From: Verrucomicrobiales bacterium
GTDB lineage: Bacteria > Verrucomicrobiota > Verrucomicrobiia > Verrucomicrobiales > DEV007
Assembly: GCA_022424805.1 (NCBI GenBank)
Contig: JAKMGR010000366.1
Span: 1-6,934 of the forward strand
Reading direction: 5' to 3'
DNA length: 6,934 nucleotides
Under the pieces are notes generated by a model. It did no database searches. It was not told the DNA's origin and saw only the letters and a list, made by a program, of their open reading frames with translations. Shown here piece after piece: positions 1 through 6,213 of the stretch (within the stretch, counting starts at the first letter, position 1; every line of letters begins with the position of its first letter). The position numbers were made by a program, and so were the translations under genes.

Positions 1-1
1 G

Positions 2-190
2 TTTCGAAAAGCCTATCAGCAAGGACAAGCCAGCCTGATCCAGGTCCAGCGGGCACAAGAACAGGTTCTCGAATTGAAAACCGGCTCGCTCGAACTCATC
101 GCCGACTACCACCGGGCCAACGCTGCAGTGCGGCTGGCGACCGGATCTTATCCCGGTCTCTCGGTCCGCTCCGGCAAGAATCCCAAATAA
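2..190 (+). CDS. TolC-family outer membrane efflux channel (CzcC/CusC type), C-terminal fragment
   Basis: Only the last 62 residues are present; the gene begins upstream of the window and ends at the TAA at 188-190. The fragment reads as a long amphipathic helix with the sequence AYQQGQASLIQVQRAQEQ, then LIADYHRANAAVRLATG, followed by a short polar tail. That pattern (an 'Y..G..S...V..AQ' helix followed by 'L..A..A...L...TG') is the usual last helix of the outer membrane efflux protein family, which forms the trimeric channel-tunnel of tripartite pumps. The adaptor gene starts 10 bases after the stop, and the order channel-adaptor-pump matches czcCBA-type operons. The fragment is too short to tell CzcC, CusC and generic TolC apart, so no symbol is given. 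The tail after LATG is short (about 15 residues) and carries no recognisable motif. Confidence 0.85.
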   Translation, partial: FRKAYQQGQASLIQVQRAQEQVLELKTGSLELIADYHRANAAVRLATGSYPGLSVRSGKNPK

Positions 191-200
191 TTTTTTGCAT

Positions 201-1334
201 ATGAAATCCCTTTCTTACCTTTTCCTTTTCGCGGTCTTCTCCGCGACGATTCTGGCCGAGGATGCCATCGATACCGATCGTGCTGCAAACACTGTGATCC
301 TCGATGAAATCGGGGTGAAGAATCTTCGAATTGAGATGGTTCCCGTATCGGAGGAAACATTCGAAAGCACCGTTTTTGCGATTGGACGGATCGAAGAAAT
401 TCCGGTAACTCGATCAGCGCTTTCTTCCCGCATTGCCGGGCGCATCGTCGAACTGAACGCCTATATTGGTGACGAAGTGAAGGCCGGGCAAGTACTCGCC
501 AAAGTCGAAAGCCGTCAGCCAGGAAATCCTCCTCCAACAATTGAAATACGCGCCCTGCAAGGAGGCACAGTTGTTGATTCCCATTCCCGGATCGGCGAAC
601 CCGTCCAACCGGATTCAGACCTTCTCGACATTTCCGATCGCTCGAAGCTCTGGGCTGTCGCCAAAATTCCTGAACCAGAGGCTTCGGAGATTGTGCCCGG
701 AACGAAGGCACGCATCCTAGTTCCCGCTCTCGGCAACGAAGTCATTGAGGCAAAGCTGGCTCGCTTCGGCGTTGAAGCCAACCGCGAAGCGGGAACGATC
801 GAAGGGATCTTTGAAATCGACAACTCCAACGGAAAACTCCAACCCGGAATGCGAGTCGAGTTTTCCCTCATCACTGGAGTGAGAAAAGACGTTATGTCCG
901 TCCCGAAGAGTGCAGTGCAGGGCGATCCGACGAAGCGAGTCGTTTTCGTTGAAGATTTCGAACTGCCCAATGCCTTCGTCAAAGCTCCGGTCGTTCTTGG
1001 GGAACAGAACGACACGCATGTGGAAGTGATCTCGGGACTTTTCCCCGGAGACGAAGTCGTCACGCGTGGATCCTATTCTTTGAGTTTCGCGGGAAGCGGA
1101 AGCGGCATGTCTCTGAAGGAGGCGCTCGACGCCGCTCATGGCCACGAACACAACGAGGACGGTTCAGAAATGTCAGCGGAGCAAAAAGCGGCCGAGGAAG
1201 CCACGAAGCGCGCTGCGAGTGGAGGCGGAAGCCTTCCCCTGTGGGCATGGCTCGTTGCCGGCTGGGCAGTCATCGCCACGATCATCATGCTTATCCTCGC
1301 GCAGTCCCTCCTGAAGCTTAAGCGAACGGCCTAA
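201..1334 (+). CDS. RND efflux periplasmic adaptor (membrane fusion protein), apparently hairpin-less, with C-terminal membrane anchor
   Basis: This 377-residue protein would link the RND pump to the outer membrane channel. Residues 1-19 form a signal peptide (cleavage likely after ILA). Residues about 78-104 (RIAGRIVELNAYIGDEVKAG) and 114-146 (a GGTVVDSHSRIGEPV core) are the two halves of a lipoyl/barrel-sandwich domain, followed by WAVAKIPE, a beta-barrel and a membrane-proximal domain to about residue 296. The link between the lipoyl halves is only about ten residues (RQPGNPPPTI), so the usual coiled-coil hairpin that reaches the TolC partner is missing. Residues 313-317 read HGHEH. Residues 345-368 are a hydrophobic helix followed by KLKR, which predicts a C-terminal inner membrane anchor with the tail in the cytoplasm. 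I chose ATG 201 over TTG 195 because it starts a clean signal peptide; neither has a Shine-Dalgarno sequence. The family call is firm, the metal specificity is not. Confidence 0.9.
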   Translation: MKSLSYLFLFAVFSATILAEDAIDTDRAANTVILDEIGVKNLRIEMVPVSEETFESTVFAIGRIEEIPVTRSALSSRIAGRIVELNAYIGDEVKAGQVLAKVESRQPGNPPPTIEIRALQGGTVVDSHSRIGEPVQPDSDLLDISDRSKLWAVAKIPEPEASEIVPGTKARILVPALGNEVIEAKLARFGVEANREAGTIEGIFEIDNSNGKLQPGMRVEFSLITGVRKDVMSVPKSAVQGDPTKRVVFVEDFELPNAFVKAPVVLGEQNDTHVEVISGLFPGDEVVTRGSYSLSFAGSGSGMSLKEALDAAHGHEHNEDGSEMSAEQKAAEEATKRAASGGGSLPLWAWLVAGWAVIATIIMLILAQSLLKLKRTA

Positions 1335-1364
1335 CCACTTCTCTACTCCTCCACTTCTCCCCCA
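1335..1364 (+). promoter_or_regulatory. G-free pyrimidine-rich spacer before the RND pump gene
   Basis: The 30 bases between the adaptor stop and the pump ATG contain 26 pyrimidines, four A and no G. The nonamer CCACTTCTC occurs twice (1335-1343 and 1351-1359). There is no Shine-Dalgarno sequence. A single-stranded pyrimidine tract before a start codon is the kind of sequence ribosomal protein S1 binds, so it may serve as the initiation signal. That role is inference. Confidence 0.4.
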
Positions 1365-4300
1365 ATGCTCAACGCACTCATACGATTCTCCCTTGCTCAG
1401 CGTGCGCTTGTTCTCGCTTGCGCTGCCGTCATTCTGGGACTTGGCGTGAAGAAAGTCACAGAGCTTCCTGTCGAAGTTCTCCCCGACCTTACTAAGCCAA
1501 CTGTGACGATCCTGACAGAAGCACCAGGATTTGCTCCTGAAGAGGTTGAAACCCTCATCAGTGTCCCCTTGGAAAATGCACTCATGGGAGTGAACGGGGT
1601 CACTCGTCTCCGTTCCGTAAACGACATTTCTCTCTCCCTCGTTTTTGTTGAGTTCGATTGGGATACCGACATTTATCAGGCTCGGCAATTTGTGCAGGAA
1701 CGACTTACCGGCGTTTCCGAAACCTTACCTGAAGGAATCAATCCTTACATGACTCCGGTTGCATCACTGATGGGCGAAATCATGCTCATCGGCGTCACCG
1801 ACCCTACAGGGAAAACCGATCCTCGTGATTTGCGCACCTTAGCCGATTGGACACTCTCGACCGGCATTCGCTCCGTGCCTGGGATAGCGGAGGTTCTCGC
1901 GATGGGAGGCGGGGTGAAACAGCTGCAAGTCCAGCCGCTGCCAAACGAAATGCTCGCCCTCGGAGTGAGCTTCGAAAAAGTCGAAGCTGCAGCTGCCCAG
2001 GCAGTCCGGAATACGACCGGCGGATTTCTGACAGGTTCATCCAAGGAAGTCATGGTTAGGAATCTCGCAATGTCGAGTCGCCTCGACGACATCGCCAGCA
2101 CTATCGTCTCTTACCAGGACGATCGCCCCATTCGCATCAGCGATGTCGCCCGCGTCATCTGGGGCGTGGAGCCGATGCGGGGTGATTCCGCGATGGGCTC
2201 GAAGCACATGAAACACTCCGAGGAAAACGAGGTGAAAGGTTATCCCGGTGTCATTCTCAGCGTCACCAAATCGCCCGGCTTCGACACGATCGACCTGACG
2301 CATCGGGTGGAAGAAAAACTCAAGGAACTGCAAACTGCGCTCCCTGAAGGGACGGAGACAGTGGTGCTATATCGGCAGGCGGACTTTATCGATACCGCGA
2401 TAGGCAATTTGAAAGAAGCGCTCAGGGATGGAGCGATCATGGTTGCGATTGTGCTCTTTCTTTTTCTCTTCAATTTCCGAGTCACCTTCATCACCCTTAC
2501 CGCGATTCCCCTTTCGCTCGCTGTTTCGATTCTCGTTTTTGACCTGATGGGTCTGACCGTCAATTCGATGACTCTGGGTGGTTTTGCCGTCGCGATCGGC
2601 ATGGTCGTCGACGACGCCATTGTCGATGTAGAAAACGTGTTTCGGCGACTCCGCGAAGCGGCAGCGAACAAATCCGAAGACTCCAAACTCGAAGTCATCG
2701 CCAAGGCATCGGCCGAAGTTCGCTCTTCAATTTTTTACGCGACCGTCCTGATCATTCTCGTATTTGTGCCTCTGTTAGGTCTGAGCGGGGTAGAAGGCCG
2801 CCTCTTCGCCCCGATTGCGATCGCAACTATCATCAGCATGGCAGCATCGTTTCTTGTCTCGCTGACCGTGATTCCTGTTTTGAGTTCGTATTTACTCAGT
2901 CCCAAGCCGGACAAGGAACACGGCGACCATATTGCTGTTCGCTGGCTGAAATCCCTTTTCCGCATCACAGCTCTACGTCCAGCTCTGGCTCAGCCTTTCC
3001 TCGTTCTTGCCCTCTCGCTTGCGCTCGTCGTTGTCGCGATCTTTGTCTATCGAAGCATGGGGGGGAATTTCCTTCCTGCGTTTCGGGAACCTTCCGCTGT
3101 AGTCGCGACGACCACCGCCCCCGGCACGTCCCTCAAGCAGACCACCGAAATCGCCGATACGGCGCTTGATCTTCTCCTCGAAATTCCCGAGGTGGAAACA
3201 GTCGGGTACCGTGCCGGGCGTGCCGAGCGAGGTGATCACGTCGTCCCTGTATCGACGGTAGAATTCGATGTCGAATTTGATGACACCCGAGAGCGAAGTC
3301 GGGAAGAAATTCTCGCTGACATCCGCACCACGATGAAGGGGATCCCCGGAACTTTCAGCGCCATCAGCGGTCCGCTTGCAGATCGAATCGGGCATATGTT
3401 GAGTGGTGTCTCGGCCAAAGTAGCAGTGAAAATTTATGGTCCCGATCTCGATGAACTGCGCCGCATCGGAGAAAACATCGCAGATGTGGCCCGGGAAATC
3501 CCCGGACTGGAAGAAGCCCGCATGGAACAGCAGGCGCCAATCCCCCAACTTCGCATCGAAGTTGATCGCAAACGCGCATTAGCCTACGGAGTCAGCCCCG
3601 GCGACCTCAACAACGACCTCGCTACTCTCATGGGCGGCAGAGCCGTGACGGAGATCTACGAAAACCAGCGCACCTACGATCTTGTCGTTCGACTCCCTGC
3701 GGAATGGCGGGAATCCCCGGAACGACTCGCGAATTTATATATCGACACCATCGATGATAAAATGATTCCCCTTTCCTATGTCGCTGATATTCGACAGGCA
3801 ACCGGGCCGAATACAATTCTCCGAGAGAATACACAGCGCCGTTTCGTGGTTTCCATCAATCCCACGGTGAGCGATCTCAATTCCGCAGTCGAATCCCTGC
3901 AGAAAGCGGTCGCGGAAGACGTCAGCATTCCCGCTGGCTACATCCTATCCTACGAAGGCGAACACCAGGCGCAAGCCGATGCCAAACGACGCATCGCGAT
4001 CATGTCGTCGGCCATTCTTCTCGTCATCATTTTCCTGCTCTTTGGATTCTTTCGCAGCGCATCTTTTGTTATGTTGGTCCTCACGAATATTCCGATTTCC
4101 CTGATCGGGGGTATCTTTCTCACCAAAATGGAACTGAATACGATCAGTGTCGCGACGCTAGTCGGATTCATCGCCATTTCCGGAATCGCAGCTCGAAACA
4201 CCATTATGATGCTCTCCCACTACCTTCATGTGATGCGGCACGAAGGAGAAAATTTCGATCTCGCGATGGTGATACGCGCGACCGAGGAACGACTTGTCCC

Positions 4301-4523
4301 CGTTCTCATGACCGCTCTTTCCGCAGGCATTGCCCTGATCCCTCTCGTCCTCGCAGCAGAAGATCCCGGAAAAGAAATACTGAATCCCGTAGCAGTTGTA
4401 ATCGTCGGAGGACTAGTAAGTTCAACCCTTTTGGGCCTGCTCGTTACCCCCACAGTCTTTTATGCCTTCTGCCGAAAAGCGGCGGAAAAGTCGATTCAAC
4501 TCAACTCAGCCGCATCACAATAA
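1365..4523 (+). CDS. RND heavy-metal efflux pump, CzcA/CusA-like inner membrane permease
   Basis: This 1052-residue protein has the full length and layout of a heavy-metal RND permease: TM1 near residues 12-30, a large periplasmic porter region, TM2-TM6 (about 356-510), TM7 (about 545-563), a second porter region, then TM8-TM12 (about 877-1032). It would use the proton gradient to export metal ions taken from the periplasm or membrane. The N-terminus (LPVEVLPDLTKPTVTI, then APGFAPEEVETLIS) is typical of the CzcA/CusA group. TM4 reads AIGMVVDDAIVDVEN (410-424), with Asp416-Asp417 and Glu423. TM10 has GIAARNTIMML with Arg944. By hand alignment the CusA copper ligands Met573, Met623 and Met672 correspond to Ala581, Thr631 and His677 (followed by Met678), so a CusA-type copper/silver site is not supported. 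A loop near 281-284 reads HMKH. Start is ATG 1365, 30 bases after the adaptor. The substrate is undetermined, with divalent metal favoured by context. Confidence 0.93.
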   Translation: MLNALIRFSLAQRALVLACAAVILGLGVKKVTELPVEVLPDLTKPTVTILTEAPGFAPEEVETLISVPLENALMGVNGVTRLRSVNDISLSLVFVEFDWDTDIYQARQFVQERLTGVSETLPEGINPYMTPVASLMGEIMLIGVTDPTGKTDPRDLRTLADWTLSTGIRSVPGIAEVLAMGGGVKQLQVQPLPNEMLALGVSFEKVEAAAAQAVRNTTGGFLTGSSKEVMVRNLAMSSRLDDIASTIVSYQDDRPIRISDVARVIWGVEPMRGDSAMGSKHMKHSEENEVKGYPGVILSVTKSPGFDTIDLTHRVEEKLKELQTALPEGTETVVLYRQADFIDTAIGNLKEALRDGAIMVAIVLFLFLFNFRVTFITLTAIPLSLAVSILVFDLMGLTVNSMTLGGFAVAIGMVVDDAIVDVENVFRRLREAAANKSEDSKLEVIAKASAEVRSSIFYATVLIILVFVPLLGLSGVEGRLFAPIAIATIISMAASFLVSLTVIPVLSSYLLSPKPDKEHGDHIAVRWLKSLFRITALRPALAQPFLVLALSLALVVVAIFVYRSMGGNFLPAFREPSAVVATTTAPGTSLKQTTEIADTALDLLLEIPEVETVGYRAGRAERGDHVVPVSTVEFDVEFDDTRERSREEILADIRTTMKGIPGTFSAISGPLADRIGHMLSGVSAKVAVKIYGPDLDELRRIGENIADVAREIPGLEEARMEQQAPIPQLRIEVDRKRALAYGVSPGDLNNDLATLMGGRAVTEIYENQRTYDLVVRLPAEWRESPERLANLYIDTIDDKMIPLSYVADIRQATGPNTILRENTQRRFVVSINPTVSDLNSAVESLQKAVAEDVSIPAGYILSYEGEHQAQADAKRRIAIMSSAILLVIIFLLFGFFRSASFVMLVLTNIPISLIGGIFLTKMELNTISVATLVGFIAISGIAARNTIMMLSHYLHVMRHEGENFDLAMVIRATEERLVPVLMTALSAGIALIPLVLAAEDPGKEILNPVAVVIVGGLVSSTLLGLLVTPTVFYAFCRKAAEKSIQLNSAASQ

Positions 4524-4526
4524 TCA

Positions 4527-4610
4527 CCAACCCTGTTACATCATCCATCCAACCCTGTTAACTCCTCCAGTAAACAGGATTACCTTACCCCAATCACAAC
4601 TATCCTGATA
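4527..4610 (+). repeat. CCCTGT repeat cluster in the spacer before the His-rich protein gene
   Basis: The 12-mer CCAACCCTGTTA occurs twice, at 4527-4538 and 4549-4560, exactly 22 bases apart. An inverted copy follows (AAACAGGATTA, 4572-4582), and a partial forward copy TATCCTGA sits at 4601-4608, just before the ATG at 4613. CCTGTT (4554-4559) can pair with AACAGG (4573-4578) as a weak 6-bp hairpin with a 13-base loop, but no T-run follows, so it does not look like a standard terminator. The cluster fills most of the 89-base spacer and is the best candidate site for separate control of the downstream genes. Confidence 0.6.
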
Positions 4611-4612
4611 TT

Positions 4613-5185
4613 ATGAAAAAGCCCATCCAATCTATCACCCTCATCCTCGCAGCAATCGCATTTGCCCTGATTCCAATCAGTTGCACCGACGACGAACATG
4701 ACCACGACCATGCTCATGCCGATGGCCACGAGCACGGTGACCACGACCACAGTGATGACGATCACAAGCATGCAGAGGGTGAAGAACACGATCATGGCCA
4801 CGAGCACGGTGGTATCGAGGACGGCCCCAACGGCGGAAGGCTTCTCACAACTGTTGAGCCTCACCTCGAGTTCTTTGTTACCGACGATCGCAAAGTGCAG
4901 ATCACTTCCATAGATGAGGAAGAGAAAGCTCAGCCCATCGGCGAGCAGGTCGTCAAAGTCATCGGAGGCAGTCGCAGCAACCCAATTCGCCTGAGCTTTG
5001 CCAAGCAGGGGGATGTTCTCATGTCCGACATTGCTTTTCCTAAAGGCAACGACTTCCCCGTCGTCGTCCAAATCAAGAACACGGCAGATAGCGAAACGGT
5101 GACCGAGAAGTTCAATCTCAATCTTGTGCAGTGCCCCGAGTGTCCAAATAAGGAATACGCCTGCACCTGTGACCACGAGCACTGA
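4613..5185 (+). CDS. Exported histidine-rich metal-binding protein, probable lipoprotein, with CxxC...CxC tail
   Basis: I do not recognise a named family for this 190-residue protein. Residues 1-23 form a signal peptide ending PISC, with Cys24 a probable lipidation site; Pro at -3 is not canonical, so lipidation is likely but not certain. Residues 26-67 are almost entirely His, Asp, Glu and Gly, with 14 histidines between 29 and 65 in HDHDHAH- and HGHEH-like runs. A folded part follows from about 69 (DGPNGGRLL, EPHLEFFVTDDRKVQIT) to about 172. The C-terminus has CPEC at 174-177, CTC at 184-186 and ends DHEH. His-rich runs bind Zn, Ni or Cu, while the four-cysteine cluster could hold a softer ion or a structural zinc. 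Position between an RND pump and a CDF suggests a periplasmic metal buffer or chaperone. The function is inference; the metal-binding character is visible. Start is ATG 4613, with no Shine-Dalgarno sequence. Confidence 0.85.
   Translation: MKKPIQSITLILAAIAFALIPISCTDDEHDHDHAHADGHEHGDHDHSDDDHKHAEGEEHDHGHEHGGIEDGPNGGRLLTTVEPHLEFFVTDDRKVQITSIDEEEKAQPIGEQVVKVIGGSRSNPIRLSFAKQGDVLMSDIAFPKGNDFPVVVQIKNTADSETVTEKFNLNLVQCPECPNKEYACTCDHEH
4722..4739 (+). repeat. 18-base direct repeat, copy 1, inside the His-rich coding region
   Basis: ATGGCCACGAGCACGGTG is perfectly repeated at 4794-4811, in the same reading frame, 72 bases (24 codons) downstream. Both copies encode a GHEHG run. This suggests internal duplication of the His-rich segment. 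Confidence 0.7.
4794..4811 (+). repeat. 18-base direct repeat, copy 2, inside the His-rich coding region
   Basis: This is a perfect copy of 4722-4739. The bases on each side differ between the copies, so the identity ends at 18 bases. Confidence 0.7.
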
Positions 5186-5196
5186 TTTTTCTTCCC

Positions 5197-5232
5197 GGTC
5201 AGGTCAGGATAGTTCTGCCAAACTCGCCTGAC
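5197..5232 (+). repeat. GTCAGG repeats with inverted CCTGAC in the spacer before the CDF gene
   Basis: GTCAGG occurs twice with one base shared (5198-5203 and 5203-5208), and the inverse CCTGAC lies at 5227-5232. The 5203-5208 copy can pair with 5227-5232 as a 6-bp stem with an 18-base loop. No T-run follows, so a terminator is not supported. The core CCTG resembles the CCCTGT motifs in the two other repeat-bearing spacers. The rest of the 64-base spacer shows nothing else. Confidence 0.4.
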
Positions 5233-5249
5233 ACTCTTCGGCCCACCTC

Positions 5250-6137
5250 ATGTCCGGCCAACACGATCATGACCACGGCAGCGAGAACCTGAAAGTCGCG
5301 TTCTTTCTCAATCTCGCGTTCACAATCATTGAGATAATTGGAGGGATCCTAACCAACAGCATCGCGATTCTCTCCGATGCGGTTCACGATCTCGGAGACT
5401 CTCTGTCGCTCGGACTTGCGTGGTACTTTGAGCACCTCTCCCGCAAAGAACGCTCCCCCAAACACACTTTTGGCTTTCTCCGTTACCGGCTACTGGGCGG
5501 ACTGATTACCGGGGTGACATTACTGATCGGACTCGGCTTCGTTTTATGGCAGGCTATCCGGCGACTACAAAATCCGGAAGAGGTCAATGCCCATGGCATG
5601 ATCGGCCTCGCCGTGCTGGGTATCATTTTCAACGGCGCTGCCGTGCTCCGCGTTCGAAAAGGTAGTTCGCTGACCGAAAAAATCGTTAGCTGGCATCTCT
5701 TCGAGGATCTGCTCGGCTGGGTCGCCGTTCTCATTGGTTCCGGCATCATGGCGATCTGGGATCTTCCTATCATCGACCCAATTCTCTCAATTGGGATCTC
5801 CATCGTCATTCTATGGAATGTCTGGAGGAATCTTGGGCGAGTCGGGCGGGTATTTCTGCAGACGGCACCGGAGGGATTTGATTTCGCTGAGTTTCAGGCA
5901 AAAGTCCTCGCGCTCCCCGAAGTCGAATCACTGCATCACCCTCACAGCTGGTCGCTCGACGGCGAAGAGCACGTCCTGACGATGCACATTGTCCGAAATT
6001 CGGATCCAGCAGAAGACGTCCACCTGAAAAACAAAATTCGATCGATCCTCGCAGGAGGTAGCTTTTCTCACATCACGCTGGAAATGGAAGCTCAGGGAGA
6101 GGACGAGTTGGAAGACGACACGAATACGTTTTTCTGA
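5250..6137 (+). CDS. Cation diffusion facilitator (CDF) family metal transporter, CzcD/ZitB-like
   Basis: This 295-residue protein is a normal-length CDF metal/proton antiporter. It begins with a His-rich cytosolic tag (HDHDHG, 5-10), then has about six membrane segments (roughly 15-36, 38-58, 82-103, 116-134, 150-170, 174-191) and a C-terminal cytosolic domain. The transport site has HxxxD in TM2 (SDAVHDLGD; His46, Asp50) and HxxxD in TM5 (HLFED; His149, Asp153). In characterised CDFs this His-Asp/His-Asp arrangement goes with Zn (sometimes Cd or Co) rather than Mn or Fe. HTFGFLRYRLLGG at 72-84 is the usual CDF loop between TM2 and TM3. The C-terminal domain has LHHPHSW and MHIV, which match the conserved 'H.LH.W ... 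H' pattern, then an acidic tail rich in Glu and Asp. It would export cytoplasmic metal into the periplasm, upstream of the RND pump. Start is ATG 5250 without a Shine-Dalgarno sequence. Confidence 0.93.
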   Translation: MSGQHDHDHGSENLKVAFFLNLAFTIIEIIGGILTNSIAILSDAVHDLGDSLSLGLAWYFEHLSRKERSPKHTFGFLRYRLLGGLITGVTLLIGLGFVLWQAIRRLQNPEEVNAHGMIGLAVLGIIFNGAAVLRVRKGSSLTEKIVSWHLFEDLLGWVAVLIGSGIMAIWDLPIIDPILSIGISIVILWNVWRNLGRVGRVFLQTAPEGFDFAEFQAKVLALPEVESLHHPHSWSLDGEEHVLTMHIVRNSDPAEDVHLKNKIRSILAGGSFSHITLEMEAQGEDELEDDTNTFF

Positions 6138-6213
6138 ACGCGTTTGAGACGTCTAGAAAGAATCTCCAACCATTCCCGATTGAATCGACTTTCCGCAGCA
6201 CTTACCTTTGCCA

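Noticed and set aside
148..711. 187-codon open frame on the minus strand over the adaptor gene
   Set aside because: It is basic, Arg/Ser/Pro-rich and without recognisable motifs, and it lies opposite the clear channel and adaptor genes.
515..1063. 182-codon open frame on the minus strand within the adaptor gene
   Set aside because: The Ser/Thr/Arg-rich composition is typical of an antisense shadow and there is no family resemblance.
4554..4578. Possible transcription terminator hairpin CCTGTT/AACAGG
   Set aside because: The stem is only 6 bp with a 13-base loop and no T-run follows. It is better described as part of the CCTGT repeat cluster.
4527..4610. CRISPR-like array
   Set aside because: The repeat units are 8-12 bases with a 22-base period, far shorter than CRISPR repeats and spacers, and no cas genes are present.
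4580..5182. 200-codon open frame on the minus strand opposite the His-rich gene
   Set aside because: It is an artefact of the repetitive CAT/CAC-rich coding strand, which yields long Val/Met/Ile runs in antisense. The plus-strand gene has a signal peptide and a sensible domain layout.
5186..5190. T-run directly after the stop of the His-rich gene as a terminator
   Set aside because: No stable GC-rich stem precedes the five T bases, so intrinsic termination is not supported.
6147..6154. Palindrome AGACGTCT in the spacer between the CDF and MauE-like genes
   Set aside because: An 8-base palindrome is expected by chance at this scale and does not extend. The rest of the 76-base spacer shows nothing.
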